Shown here in pieces: positions 36,179-44,919 of a stretch of 64,000 nt of DNA. The notes under the pieces are model-generated. The model had not been told where the DNA came from and did not search any database. It saw only the letters and a list, made by a program, of their open reading frames with translations. The stretch is taken from contig NZ_CP014227.1 in assembly GCF_001553545.1 (NCBI RefSeq), positions 1,904,501 through 1,968,500 of the forward strand, given 5' to 3'. Made by a program: the position numbers and the translations under genes. The DNA is from Capnocytophaga haemolytica (GTDB lineage Bacteria; Bacteroidota; Bacteroidia; Flavobacteriales; Flavobacteriaceae). The stretch's first letter is position 1, and every line of letters starts with the position of its first letter.

Positions 36179-36865
36179 CTATGTTGTGGCAAATAGTTTT
36201 TCAAAGAAACTCTTGCGCTCTGGTGAGAGGTCGGTAGCCTGCTCTGCAAATACAACATCTGAAACATCGGTGGCTACCAATTCAGTATGTGCTTGCTCAA
36301 TATTAATCACTGGCTCAAAGTAAACTTCGCGTTTGCTCTGATCCATAATATCCATAATATATTCAATATAGGACTTGCCCTGCTTTTCTAAGAAACCTTT
36401 AAAATAGCGATTGCTCAGTTCCATATCTCCAATCTTCTCTAATTTCAACAAGGTTGCATAGAGAGGCTCAATGTGATCTTTGATAACATTCTCAGGCACT
36501 GCCTTGCGCTTTGCCATAATAGTAACTACTTCGCCCAAGATATTTCTCCCTACCTCGAAGTTCACAATCCCCCAATAGTACTTACCTGACTTTGTCAAGT
36601 TCTTTACTATAGCGTGGAAATTGCGCCCCATAGCGATGTTATCCCACAAAATCTTAAAGATAATTTTAGGCATATCGGGGTGGCGGACGATATTATGGGG
36701 TTTACCCAATAGCTCCGCTGGTGAATACTCACAAGTATCTACAAATGCTTGATTCACATCCGTGATAATACCCGCCCTATCAGTAGTACTGATGATAGTT
36801 CGCGTTTTATCCCAACTCACCTCTTCATTTATAGGGGTGGGTCTGTCTATGATTTGCTCTGACAT
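36179..36865 (-). CDS. PAS-domain protein without a recognisable output domain
   Basis: A 228-residue soluble protein. Residues about 20-125 are a PAS domain of the Aer type (GIITDVNQAFVDTCEYSPAELLGKPHNIVRHPDMPK, then FHAIVKNLTKSGKYYW), which in Aer binds FAD for redox sensing. The remaining 100 residues are helical, with no HAMP, methyl-accepting, kinase or cyclase domain. It could be a sensor subunit that acts through a partner. It is a single-gene unit with a good promoter. Confidence 0.83.
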   Translation of the reverse strand: MSEQIIDRPTPINEEVSWDKTRTIISTTDRAGIITDVNQAFVDTCEYSPAELLGKPHNIVRHPDMPKIIFKILWDNIAMGRNFHAIVKNLTKSGKYYWGIVNFEVGRNILGEVVTIMAKRKAVPENVIKDHIEPLYATLLKLEKIGDMELSNRYFKGFLEKQGKSYIEYIMDIMDQSKREVYFEPVINIEQAHTELVATDVSDVVFAEQATDLSPERKSFFEKLFATT

Positions 36866-36903
36866 ACTCTTTTAAGATTTTACTTTACTTATCTTTTACG
36901 CGG

Positions 36904-36933
36904 CAAAATTAATACTTTCTACTCAAAAAGCAA
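36904..36933 (-). promoter_or_regulatory. Promoter of the PAS-domain gene
   Basis: Minus strand TTG (36933-36931), 19 nt, TAATTTTG (36911-36904). Confidence 0.75.
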
Positions 36934-37056
36934 GTGATTTCACGAAAAAACAATTATTTTTTTTGTTGTGAATACAACAAAATAAAAACAATCTTCTTGT
37001 AATCAGTCGATTATAGGATAAAATCGACTACTTTCTTGGATAGTCAATTTTGTATT

Positions 37057-38307
37057 TTAGAGTCCAAAAGCAGCTTTTATTTTATCAACATAGTCTAACT
37101 TTTCCCAAGTAAAGAGCTCTACTTCAACAGACTTCTTCTTGTGATAAGGCGAGTTAAACACCTTGGTCACTACCTTTGGGGTGCGCCCCATATGCCCATA
37201 AGCAGCTGTTTCGCTATAAATAGGGTGACGCAGCTTGAGGCGTTGCTCGATATCATAAGGGCGAAGTGAGAATATCTGCTGTACCTTCTCAGCGATCTGC
37301 CCATCGGTAAGGTTCACTTTTGCGGTGCCATAAGTATTGACATATACCCCTGTAGGCTGCGCTACCCCAATAGCATAGCTCACTTGTACGAGTATCTCAT
37401 CAGCCACCCCAGCCGCTACCATATTCTTAGCGACGTGGCGCATTGCATAAGCTGCACTGCGATCTACCTTGCTTGGGTCTTTCCCTGAGAAAGCACCTCC
37501 TCCGTGAGCTCCTTTTCCTCCGTAGGTATCGACAATAATTTTGCGCCCTGTGAGTCCTGTATCACCGTGAGGTCCCCCAATGATGAACAGCCCTGTAGGA
37601 TTGACGTGATAGAGAATGTCCTTATCAAAGAAAGGCGCATACTGAGGGTATTTTTTGATAACACGAGGCACTAATATATTTATCATATCTGCCTTGATCT
37701 TTTTAGCCATATTTGCCTCAGTGTCAAACTCATCGTGTTGAGTTGAAATCACAATTGTATTGATGCGCACGGGCTTGTTATCGTCGCTGTACTCCAATGT
37801 TACTTGGCTTTTAGCATCAGGACGTAGGTAAGTGATTTCCTTGTTCTCGCGACGTAGTTCAGCCAGTTCGCGCAAAAGAGCGTGCGAGAGGTCTAACGCC
37901 AGCGGCATATAGTTCTCGGTTTCATTAACGGCATAACCGAACATCATCCCTTGGTCGCCAGCACCTTGCTCCTCAGGCTTAGCACGGTCTACCCCTTGAT
38001 TGATATCGGGCGACTGCTCGTGGATAGCCGAAAGCACCCCACAAGAATTTGCCTCGAACATATATTCGCTTTTAGTGTAGCCTATCTTTTCGATGACATT
38101 GCGTGCAATCTGCTGTACATCAATATAGGTGTTGGATTTTACCTCACCAGCTAAGACCACCTGCCCTGTGGTTACCAAGGTTTCGCAAGCCACCTTTGAC
38201 TGAGGGTCGAATGCTAAGAAATGATCGACCAATGCATCACTGATCTGGTCAGCCACCTTATCGGGGTGCCCTTCTGATACGGATTCGGATGTAAATAAGT
38301 ATCCCAT
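37057..38307 (-). CDS. metK: S-adenosylmethionine synthetase
   Basis: A 416-residue enzyme that makes S-adenosylmethionine from methionine and ATP. Seen motifs: [19 protein letters not shown] near the N-terminus, [12 protein letters not shown] (about 117-128), and [25 protein letters not shown] (about 258-282). Length is slightly above the usual 380-400, as in other Bacteroidota. The long 5' leader carries a SAM-II-like riboswitch, so the gene is probably repressed by its own product. Confidence 0.97.
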   Translation of the reverse strand: MGYLFTSESVSEGHPDKVADQISDALVDHFLAFDPQSKVACETLVTTGQVVLAGEVKSNTYIDVQQIARNVIEKIGYTKSEYMFEANSCGVLSAIHEQSPDINQGVDRAKPEEQGAGDQGMMFGYAVNETENYMPLALDLSHALLRELAELRRENKEITYLRPDAKSQVTLEYSDDNKPVRINTIVISTQHDEFDTEANMAKKIKADMINILVPRVIKKYPQYAPFFDKDILYHVNPTGLFIIGGPHGDTGLTGRKIIVDTYGGKGAHGGGAFSGKDPSKVDRSAAYAMRHVAKNMVAAGVADEILVQVSYAIGVAQPTGVYVNTYGTAKVNLTDGQIAEKVQQIFSLRPYDIEQRLKLRHPIYSETAAYGHMGRTPKVVTKVFNSPYHKKKSVEVELFTWEKLDYVDKIKAAFGL

Positions 38308-38385
38308 TTGTTGAATTATTTTAGAGGAGGAAAGCGATAGGATTGAAATGCCTTAGTGGGAAGAATCTTTTTAAAAAGTGCCAGC

Positions 38386-38452
38386 CTTACTGTTTTAGCA
38401 TTTTTCTGGGAGTACCCAAAGAGGTCGCAATCAGTCCAAATTTTTCCTCTTG
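38386..38452 (-). promoter_or_regulatory. SAM-II-like riboswitch in the metK leader
   Basis: Read on the minus strand: P1 5' arm AAGAGG (38451-38446), a long loop ATTTGGACTGATTGCGA (ends 38425), P1 3' arm CCTCTT (38424-38419), a small extra hairpin TGGGTACTCCCA, then AAAAATGCTAAAACAGT. The loop and the GCTAAAA tail match the SAM-II pattern. ACTG in the loop (38435-38432) is complementary to CAGT in the tail (38392-38389), giving the expected H-type pseudoknot. The extra hairpin between P1 and the tail is not in the minimal SAM-II fold. The element ends about 80 nt before the ATG. SAM-II is known in Bacteroidota and senses the product of metK. Confidence 0.78.
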
Positions 38453-38466
38453 TTATGTATTGGCTG

Positions 38467-38498
38467 CAAAGGTACAGCATTTTTTATTAACAAGCAAA
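38467..38498 (-). promoter_or_regulatory. metK promoter
   Basis: Minus strand TTTG (38498-38495), 20 nt, TACCTTTG (38474-38467). The start falls near 38460, so the full riboswitch is transcribed. Confidence 0.75.
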
Positions 38499-38624
38499 TT
38501 TTTGTATAAAAACTTTTATTTTTTATGAGCTGTTATACCGCATTTTCTTCTTATTCAGCAGCTTATCAAAGTGTTAAAAAGATAACCTCTACCCTACTCC
38601 ACTACGAGATATGAAAACTTTTAC

Positions 38625-38632
38625 TATCTTTG
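38625..38632 (+). promoter_or_regulatory. -7 element of the ABC-F gene
   Basis: TATCTTTG, 20 nt upstream of the ATG at 38653. It lies inside the longer reading frame that begins at 38611, which argues for the later start. Confidence 0.65.
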
Positions 38633-38652
38633 CCGCCTATAACTATTATACA

Positions 38653-40527
38653 ATGAATTTACTAAGTGTAGAGAACGTATCAAAAGCCTTTGGAGAGCGG
38701 GTAATCTTCGAAAACATCTCCTTTGGAATTAATAAAGACCAGAAAATAGCCTTCATCGCAAAGAATGGGACGGGTAAAACAACGCTCCTCAACATAATAT
38801 CAGGAAAAGATGCACCCGATACCGGTCAGATTGTGGCAAGGAAGGGAATTCATATCGGATTTTTGTCGCAAAACCCTATATTTAATGAGGATTTAACTAT
38901 AGAAGAGACTATTTTTGCCGTTGAGAACCCTATTTTGCACGTCATTCAGGAGTACGAGCACGCTTTGCAGCACCCTGAAGATGAAGTGGGCTACCAACGT
39001 GCTTTTGAGAAGATGGAACGCCTCAGTGCTTGGGACTTTGAGACGCAGTACAAGCAGATACTTTCGCGCCTCAAGCTGGACGACCTAAGCCTCAAAGTAG
39101 GGCAGCTCTCAGGAGGACAGAAGAAGCGCTTGGCATTGGCTAATGTGCTCATCGCTAAGCCTGATTTGCTTATCCTCGACGAACCCACCAACCACTTGGA
39201 TTTGGAGATGATCGAATGGCTCGAGCAGTATTTTGCCAAAGAGAAACTCACGCTCTTTATCGTTACGCACGACCGCTATTTCTTGGAACGGGTATGCAAC
39301 GAAATCATAGAGTTAGACGTCGGTGAACTATATTCATACAAAGGAAATTACTCCTATTTCTTAGAGAAAAAAGAGCAGCGACTAGCGCAAGAGCAAGCCA
39401 GCGTAGAGAAGGCTAAGAACCTCTACGTAAAGGAGCTCGACTGGATGCGTAGGCAGCCTAAGGCACGCACCACCAAAAGCAAGTCGCGCATTGACGATTT
39501 CTACAAAATCAAAGAGGCTGCCCACAAGCGACGCAAGGAGCACGCAGTGCAGCTCGAGATCAATATGGAGCGGTTAGGTAGCAAGACAGTGGAGTTCCAC
39601 AATGTGAGCAAAGCCTTTGGTGAGAAGCAGATACTCAGTAAGTTTGACTATACTTTTGTGCGTGGTGAGCGCGTTGGTATCATCGGGAAGAACGGTACGG
39701 GGAAGTCTACTTTCCTGAATATGCTCACGGGTAGTGTAGTACCTGATGCAGGGAAGATTGTGGTGGGCGATACGGTGAAGATCGGCTATTATACCCAAGA
39801 GGGTATCGAAGTGGTGGCGGGGCAAAAGGTGATTGAGGTCATCCTCAAGTATGGCGAGTACATCCCGCTACTGAAAGGCAAAACGCTCTCAGCGGCACAG
39901 CTATTGGAGCGGTTCCTCTTCGACCGCAAAAAGCAATACGACTATGTAGAGAAACTCAGCGGGGGCGAGCTCAAGCGGCTATACCTCTGCACGGTGCTCA
40001 TTCAGAACCCTAACTTTCTCATATTGGATGAGCCTACAAACGACTTGGATGTGGTAACCCTCGGTGTGCTGGAAGAGTTCTTACTCGACTACCCTGGGTG
40101 CTTGGTGGTAGTGTCGCACGACCGCTTTTTTATGGATAAGATAGTTGATCACCTCTTTGTTTTTCAAGGAAATGGTGTAGTGGACGACTTCCCTGGTAAC
40201 TACACTGATTACCGCGTATACGAGGAGAGTACGCCCCCTGCCGAAGTGAGCCCTGAAAAGAAGGAGCCTCAGAAGAACACGTGGCGTAAAGATGGGCTTA
40301 GAGGGCTGACTTTCAATGAGCAGAAAGAGTACAACCGCTTAGAGAAGGAGATTGCAAAATTAGAAGAAGAAAAAGCGGCTATTGAGGCGGACTTTGCCTC
40401 TGGCACACTCAGTGGGGAAGCTATTCAGGAGAAATCAGTAGCATTGCAACAGACTATCAGCACATTAGACAGCAAAACCGAACGTTGGTTCGAGCTATCA
40501 ATGAAGTTAGAAGAAGGGAACGAGTAG
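38653..40527 (+). CDS. ABC-F family ATPase (Uup-like)
   Basis: A 624-residue cytoplasmic protein with two ATP-binding cassettes and no membrane domain. First cassette: Walker A AKNGTGKTTLL and signature LSGGQKKRLALANVL with LLILDEPTNHLD. Second: GKNGTGKSTFL and LSGGELKRLYLCTVL with FLILDEPTNDLD. A linker with many charged residues joins them, and the last 70 residues (EKEIAKLEEEKAAIEADF...) form a coiled coil typical of Uup. ABC-F proteins act on ribosomes or on DNA repair intermediates. The start MNLLSVENVSKAFG is chosen because the promoter covers the earlier ATG. Confidence 0.9.
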   Translation: MNLLSVENVSKAFGERVIFENISFGINKDQKIAFIAKNGTGKTTLLNIISGKDAPDTGQIVARKGIHIGFLSQNPIFNEDLTIEETIFAVENPILHVIQEYEHALQHPEDEVGYQRAFEKMERLSAWDFETQYKQILSRLKLDDLSLKVGQLSGGQKKRLALANVLIAKPDLLILDEPTNHLDLEMIEWLEQYFAKEKLTLFIVTHDRYFLERVCNEIIELDVGELYSYKGNYSYFLEKKEQRLAQEQASVEKAKNLYVKELDWMRRQPKARTTKSKSRIDDFYKIKEAAHKRRKEHAVQLEINMERLGSKTVEFHNVSKAFGEKQILSKFDYTFVRGERVGIIGKNGTGKSTFLNMLTGSVVPDAGKIVVGDTVKIGYYTQEGIEVVAGQKVIEVILKYGEYIPLLKGKTLSAAQLLERFLFDRKKQYDYVEKLSGGELKRLYLCTVLIQNPNFLILDEPTNDLDVVTLGVLEEFLLDYPGCLVVVSHDRFFMDKIVDHLFVFQGNGVVDDFPGNYTDYRVYEESTPPAEVSPEKKEPQKNTWRKDGLRGLTFNEQKEYNRLEKEIAKLEEEKAAIEADFASGTLSGEAIQEKSVALQQTISTLDSKTERWFELSMKLEEGNE

Positions 40528-40540
40528 CTTTTTCTTGGCA

Positions 40541-40617
40541 TCTGACTTCGTTCTGGGTTCGTTCTGACTTCGTGATGTGTTCGAGATGTGTTCGGGTAGT
40601 GCTCGAGATCGGTGGGG
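40541..40617. repeat. Degenerate 11-bp tandem array C (7 units)
   Basis: Units at 40541, 40552, 40563, 40574, 40585, 40596 and 40607: TCTGACTTCGT, TCTGGGTTCGT, TCTGACTTCGT, GATGTGTTCGA, GATGTGTTCGG, GTAGTGCTCGA, GATCGGTGGGG. It begins 13 nt after the ABC-F stop and ends close to the receptor remnant. Several units are identical to ones in the array at 59.9 kb. Confidence 0.9.
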
Positions 40618-40655
40618 TACTTATTGAAAAAACCTTTCGGGAGGAGTCCGAAGGG

Positions 40656-41308
40656 TACCTATTGCCTGCCGATACCGAAGCTCGTGTCTCGGTAGGTAAA
40701 ACCTATCGTACCCCCACGTTTGAGGAGCTCTACACACGCAATATCTTCAGCGGACACGCTTTCTTAGGCAATGAAAACCTCCTGCCTGAGGATGGTATCT
40801 CAGCTGAGCTAAACCTAAAGAAAACAAGCCTATTTAATGAGCGAAAGAGCAATCTGAGCAACAAACTCGGCGCAAGCTATAACAACATCAAAGATAAAAT
40901 ACACAATGTGCTATTAGATATTGATGCTGGCACCCCCCGTACGCAGTACATCAACATCAGTAAATACCAGAGCTATAACCTAATGAGCACTAACAATCTG
41001 CACCTTCCACAGTGGGATTTCTCTCTGGGGGCTTCCTTAGTGTGGATCTCTCAAAAAATAGAAACCGAAAAGTACAAGAACGACGACCGCTTCCTGATGA
41101 ACCTCAATGCCAACGCAAGCGCCTCATACAACATCAAGAAGTGGAACACTGCTGTATCGGCTTATTACAAGCTCATGGGCAAATCGCAGATGTGGCTTGC
41201 CTCAGGCGATGGCTACGTGATTGCCGACTTAGACCCCTACGGCTGGCTCGACCTCTCAGTACAAAAGCAGTTCCTAAAGCACAAGCAACTCAAAAGTGTT
41301 TCTCTCAT
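40656..41308 (+). pseudogene. Remnant of a TonB-dependent receptor (C-terminal barrel fragment)
   Basis: An open stretch of about 215 codons reads as outer-membrane receptor barrel: ARVSVGKTYRTPTFEELYTRN is the family's FRxPTxxELY motif, followed by GNENLLPEDGISAELNLK and alternating beta-strands. Signal peptide, plug domain and most of the barrel are missing, and the final strand with its terminal aromatic residue is replaced by unrelated sequence running into a terminator. The remaining frame begins just after the 11-bp array. It is read as a decayed, probably unexpressed gene. Confidence 0.8.
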
Positions 41309-41347
41309 AATGAAAAAAGACAGGCGTAAGTGCCTGTCTTTTTCATT
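41309..41347. terminator. Terminator between receptor remnant and gldA
   Basis: A stem with the core GACAGGC/GCCTGTC flanked by A- and T-runs (41309-41325 with 41332-41347). It overlaps the gldA stop codon and could serve either strand. Confidence 0.8.
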
Positions 41348-42245
41348 ACTGTGCGTGAGTAAGCTCAGAGAAGAGCTGCTCTAAATCCTTGTGTTTGTGG
41401 TTTATTTGCAGTATCTTTAAGCCATTGGCAGAAGCAAAGTCAAACACTGCTGGGCGCATATCTTCCTCAGTATCAAAGGTAAGCGTATAGAGAAAGTCGT
41501 ATACATTTTCAGCAGTCTTAATCTTAGGGATTTGCTGCAATAGCCTTTCTTCCACCCTAAGATCAAAAGCAACCTCAATAACTTGCTGCTTGTCTTGCAG
41601 TTGGCTCATCTTTTTATCCAAAACGATATTACCCTTGTGAAGCACTATCACGCGGTCGCAAACGGCTTGTATTTCCTGCATAATGTGCGAAGAGAGCAAC
41701 ACTGTCTTATGTTTTCCCAACTCACGTATAATATGGCGTATCTCAGTGAGCTGATTGGGGTCTAAGCCCGTGGTGGGTTCGTCGAGTATCAGTATCTCGG
41801 GGTCGTGCAAAAGCGCCGAAGCCAAGCCTACCCTCTGGCGGTAGCCTTTGGAGAGCTGCTCAATCTTCTTATGGCTTTCAGGGCTCAACCCCGTAAGGGC
41901 AATTACCTCCTCTACCCTACCCTTAGGCACGTTGGGATAGAGGTCGACTATAAAACTAAGGTACTCGCGCACATACATTTCCGTATACAGAGGGTTGTGT
42001 TCAGGCAGATAGCCAATGCGCTTTTTGGCTTCCAAGGGCTGACTGAGGATATTCACCTCGCCGATGCGCACCTCTCCACTGGTAGGGATAAGTGCCCCTG
42101 TGAGCATTTTCATCGTAGTGGATTTGCCCGCGCCATTAGGTCCTAAAAAGCCCGTAATCTCGCCCTTCTCCAAGCGAAAGTTAATGGCATTGACGGCTAC
42201 CTGTTCGCCGTATACTTTGGTTAGATTCTGTACTTCTACTGACAT
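41346..42245 (-). CDS. gldA: Gliding-motility-type ABC transporter ATPase GldA
   Basis: A 299-residue ABC ATPase: Walker A GPNGAGKSTTMKML, LPEHNPLYTEMYVREYL, signature LSKGYRQRVGLASALLHDP, Walker B ILILDEPTTGLD and the switch His in SSHIMQEI. Length and the LPEHNPLY stretch resemble GldA, which in Flavobacterium works with GldF and GldG. Neither partner is in the window. The frame can be extended to 42266, but the -7 box (42264-42271) overlaps that codon, so MSVEVQNLTKVYG at 42245 is chosen. Confidence 0.85.
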   Translation of the reverse strand: MSVEVQNLTKVYGEQVAVNAINFRLEKGEITGFLGPNGAGKSTTMKMLTGALIPTSGEVRIGEVNILSQPLEAKKRIGYLPEHNPLYTEMYVREYLSFIVDLYPNVPKGRVEEVIALTGLSPESHKKIEQLSKGYRQRVGLASALLHDPEILILDEPTTGLDPNQLTEIRHIIRELGKHKTVLLSSHIMQEIQAVCDRVIVLHKGNIVLDKKMSQLQDKQQVIEVAFDLRVEERLLQQIPKIKTAENVYDFLYTLTFDTEEDMRPAVFDFASANGLKILQINHKHKDLEQLFSELTHAQ

Positions 42246-42263
42246 CACTTCTATTTTGGGCGA

Positions 42264-42271
42264 CAAAGGTA
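42264..42271 (-). promoter_or_regulatory. -7 element of gldA
   Basis: TACCTTTG on the minus strand. No correctly spaced -33 TTG. Confidence 0.55.
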
Positions 42272-42364
42272 GGCATTTTTGTCAAAATAAACAGCATATC
42301 AACCCTATTTTTTAATAAAATCCTTTTGCAATTGGTATTTTCCTCGCTGAAGAACCTCATACGG

Positions 42365-42496
42365 TAGCTCCTGGATCCGTTCTGAATCCGTCTTGACTTC
42401 GTTCTGACTTCGTTGTGTGTTTTCCCTGTGTTCTCTGGGTATCTTCTGGGTGTTCTCCGCGTATTCAGGATCCTGAGGAGATCCTTGCCGTATTTA
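42365..42496. repeat. Degenerate 11-bp tandem array D (12 units)
   Basis: Twelve 11-bp units from 42365 to 42496, among them TCCGTTCTGAA, TCCGTCTTGAC, TTCGTTCTGAC, TTCGTTGTGTG, TTCTCTGGGTA, TCTTCTGGGTG, TTCTCCGCGTA. In the phase used for the other loci it contains TCTGAATCCGT, then a diverged copy, then TCTGACTTCGT, as at 59.9 kb. It lies between divergent gldA and ferritin. Confidence 0.88.
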
Positions 42497-42599
42497 TAGG
42501 AATGCTATTCACAGGCAGTTTAAGCATTGACTACAAGCATATTACCTACTTATTAAGATACAAACTGTTTAAATATTTCAGTTTTAGGACATAAAAGTA

Positions 42600-42629
42600 T
42601 TGCTATTTCGGAAAGTTGTTGTATCTTTG
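42600..42629 (+). promoter_or_regulatory. Ferritin promoter
   Basis: TTG (42600-42602), 19 nt, TATCTTTG (42622-42629), about 47 nt before the ATG. Confidence 0.78.
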
Positions 42630-42675
42630 CCGATGAATTAATAACTAAGTAATTAACAACTTAATCATTTTATTT

Positions 42676-43206
42676 ATGTCAAAGACAAAATACACAAGAA
42701 CGCAGACCAGTCTGCACCCAGAGATTATAGATATGCTCAACGAGCAGGTGAGTAAGGAAGCTGAGGCAAGCTCTTTGTACTTAGCAATGGCTTCGTGGAC
42801 GGAGTACAATGGCTATTCGCGCAGTGCTGAGTTTTTCTACAATCACGCTGTAGAGGAACGCGACCATATGATGAAGATTTTCCGTTTCCTCAACGAGAAT
42901 GGTGCACGCGCTTATGCCCCTGAAGTAGGTAAGGTAGAACAGGAATTTAAGTCGCTCAAGGAGGTTTATGAGAAGACTTTGGAACACGAAATCAAGGTAA
43001 CACAGTCGATCTTTGCCATCTTTAAGAAAGCGCGCCAATCCGATGACTATGCCTCTGAGAATTTTTTACAGTGGTTCGTTGAAGAGCAGCTTGAAGAAGA
43101 GAAGTTGGTACACTCAATTCTCGACTTGTTTGAGTTCACTACCGACAAAGATTCACCAATCGCATTAAAGCTCATCGACGAGCGTATTCCATTAGAAAAC
43201 GAGTAA
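42676..43206 (+). CDS. Ferritin-like iron-storage protein
   Basis: A 176-residue ferritin (FtnA type) that should assemble into a 24-subunit shell and store iron as Fe(III) mineral. The ferroxidase ligands appear in NEQVSKEAEASSLYLAMASW and AVEERDHMMKIFRFL, with a later EEQLEEEKLVHSI. Length is typical. Its stop codon overlaps the start of the next gene by one nucleotide, so the dehydrogenase is translationally coupled. Confidence 0.93.
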   Translation: MSKTKYTRTQTSLHPEIIDMLNEQVSKEAEASSLYLAMASWTEYNGYSRSAEFFYNHAVEERDHMMKIFRFLNENGARAYAPEVGKVEQEFKSLKEVYEKTLEHEIKVTQSIFAIFKKARQSDDYASENFLQWFVEEQLEEEKLVHSILDLFEFTTDKDSPIALKLIDERIPLENE

Positions 43207-44234
43207 TGATATTAGTAACAGGCGGAACAGGAATGGTGGGTAGCCACTTGCTTTTCGAACTTACGAAAGAGCGAGCAAGGAAGGTACGTGCTATTTACAG
43301 GAAAGAGCCTTCGCTTGAGAGTGTAAAACGTATCTTTACCGACTTATCGGCTGATGGTGAGCAGCAGTTCGCCACTATTGAGTGGGTAAAGGCAGATTTA
43401 GACGATATCCCTGCGCTGGAAGTGGCATTCAGGGATGTTGTTTTTGTTTTTCACTGTGCAGGCTTTATCTCTTATGACCCTAAGGATTTTGATAAGCTCA
43501 TCAAAATCAATGTAGAAGGCACGGCAACTATTGTAAACTTGTGTCTCTCTTTTGGCGTACAGAAGTTGTGCTATGTGAGTTCGGTAGCGAGCCTATCGGC
43601 AGCAGTGGGCAAGGTAGCCGATGAGCAGAATGAGTGGAATCCAGAGGCGCGCAACAGCGACTATGCCATCAGCAAACACGGCGGTGAGATGGAGGTGTGG
43701 CGCGGTTCGCAAGAGGGCTTAAAGGTGATAATCGTAAACCCTTCAATCATCTTGGGACGCAGTGATTACAACTCAGGTTCGGGATTGTTATTCAAACAAG
43801 TAGCCTCTGAGTCCCCACGCTACACCACAGGAGGCTCTGGCTATGTAGATGCAAAAGATGTGGCACGGGCTATGGTGGCTTTGCAGTTCTCCGAGGTTGC
43901 CAACGAACGCTTTGTGCTCAATGCGGCAAACCTAACCTATAAAGAGATCTTTGAGAAGATAGCCAAAGTATTGGGAGTAAAAGCACCTACAAAGCCCATT
44001 TCGCATAAGGCATTGCGCTTTATGGCACGAGTAGATGGCTTTTTGAGTTTTCTGCGGCTTAAGAAACGCACCCTTACCCTTGTACTTGCAGATGCTGGTG
44101 GAGAGGTAAAGCAATACAACGGAGAGAAGATTACTAAGACGATTGACTTTCAGTATACTGATATCGATAAGACGATTGAGGAAGTTGGGAAGGACTACGT
44201 TAAAAGTCAGGGATTAGGAGGAATTAATGATTAA
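43206..44234 (+). CDS. NAD(P)-dependent epimerase/dehydratase (extended SDR)
   Basis: A 342-residue Rossmann-fold enzyme: TGGTGMVGSHLL at the N-terminus binds the dinucleotide, and YAISK (near residue 156) supplies the catalytic Tyr and Lys. SSVAS contributes the Ser. The substrate is unknown; relatives act on sugar nucleotides, flavonoids or dihydrokaempferol-like ketones. It starts inside the ferritin stop codon and overlaps the next gene by 8 nt, so it is part of a tightly coupled operon. Confidence 0.85.
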   Translation: MILVTGGTGMVGSHLLFELTKERARKVRAIYRKEPSLESVKRIFTDLSADGEQQFATIEWVKADLDDIPALEVAFRDVVFVFHCAGFISYDPKDFDKLIKINVEGTATIVNLCLSFGVQKLCYVSSVASLSAAVGKVADEQNEWNPEARNSDYAISKHGGEMEVWRGSQEGLKVIIVNPSIILGRSDYNSGSGLLFKQVASESPRYTTGGSGYVDAKDVARAMVALQFSEVANERFVLNAANLTYKEIFEKIAKVLGVKAPTKPISHKALRFMARVDGFLSFLRLKKRTLTLVLADAGGEVKQYNGEKITKTIDFQYTDIDKTIEEVGKDYVKSQGLGGIND

Positions 44235-44907
44235 GAAAGCGTTAAAATATCTTTTAAAGGCAGTGAAGGCAGTAGTAGTTTTTATCCTTACATACGGACT
44301 GCTGTGCTTGCTTTTGCCTATGATACGCATCCCCTCAGAGAAGACTAATGAGGAAAAGAGCATAGAGATTTACATCACTACCAATGGAGCGCATACCGAT
44401 ATAGTGGTGCCTACCCATAGCGAGTATATCAACTGGGAGGAGAAGGTATTACCCATCTATACCAAAGGCGGTAAAGCGGCTCAGTGGCTTGCTTTTGGTT
44501 GGGGCGACAAGGGGTTTTACCTCAATACGCCTACGTGGGCAGATTTGAAGTTTTCGACAGCAGTGAAGGCTGCTTTTTGGATGAGTGAGTCGGCAATGCA
44601 CTGCACCTACGAAAGTGACCCAACATACGAACTGACCAGCGTGGCTATACAAATCAGCCCTACACAGTACAAGCGACTTATCAGCTATATTGACGGTCGC
44701 TTTGATAAAGACGCTCAGGGACGTTATATACCAATAACCACTGATGCGGTCTACGGCAATGACGACACCTTCTATGAGGCAAAGGGCACGTATAACTTCA
44801 CTTATACTTGCAATACTTGGGCAAACTACGCCCTTAGGGCAGCAGGGCAACAATACGCCCTATGGACAGCCACCGATATGGGTATTTTTAGGCATTATAA
44901 AGAATAA
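44227..44907 (+). CDS. DUF2459/TIGR02117-family membrane-anchored protein
   Basis: A 226-residue protein with one N-terminal membrane helix (about 8-32) and a periplasmic domain with TNGAHTDIVVPTHS, AFGWGDKGFYLNTPTWADL and YTCNTWANYALRAAGQQ. These are the conserved blocks of DUF2459 proteins. The H-D and C-N-T-W motifs resemble a papain-like hydrolase site, but no activity is known to me. Overlaps the SDR gene by 8 nt; lpxK follows 12 nt later. Confidence 0.82.
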   Translation: MIKKALKYLLKAVKAVVVFILTYGLLCLLLPMIRIPSEKTNEEKSIEIYITTNGAHTDIVVPTHSEYINWEEKVLPIYTKGGKAAQWLAFGWGDKGFYLNTPTWADLKFSTAVKAAFWMSESAMHCTYESDPTYELTSVAIQISPTQYKRLISYIDGRFDKDAQGRYIPITTDAVYGNDDTFYEAKGTYNFTYTCNTWANYALRAAGQQYALWTATDMGIFRHYKE

Positions 44908-44919
44908 CACAACTGACCA

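Larger units (their letters stand above)
42246..42675. other. 430-nt gap between divergent gldA and ferritin genes
   Basis: Holds the gldA -7 element, array D and the ferritin promoter. The rest (about 42500-42598) is AT-rich and shows nothing recognisable. Confidence 0.6.

Noticed and set aside
36961..37029. Hairpins TTTTGTTGT/ACAACAAAA and AGTCGATT/AATCGACT downstream of metK as terminators
   Set aside because: Neither is followed by a T-run on the metK strand. They may help termination, but the evidence is too weak to annotate.
38371..38384. TGGCAC on the minus strand in the metK leader as a sigma-54 element
   Set aside because: No GC doublet 12 nt downstream. metK already has a full TTG/TAnnTTTG promoter.
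40541..40617. N-terminal part (from 40485) of the long frame that reads through array C into the receptor remnant
   Set aside because: The frame overlaps the ABC-F stop and translates repeat DNA. Receptor similarity begins only near 40656.
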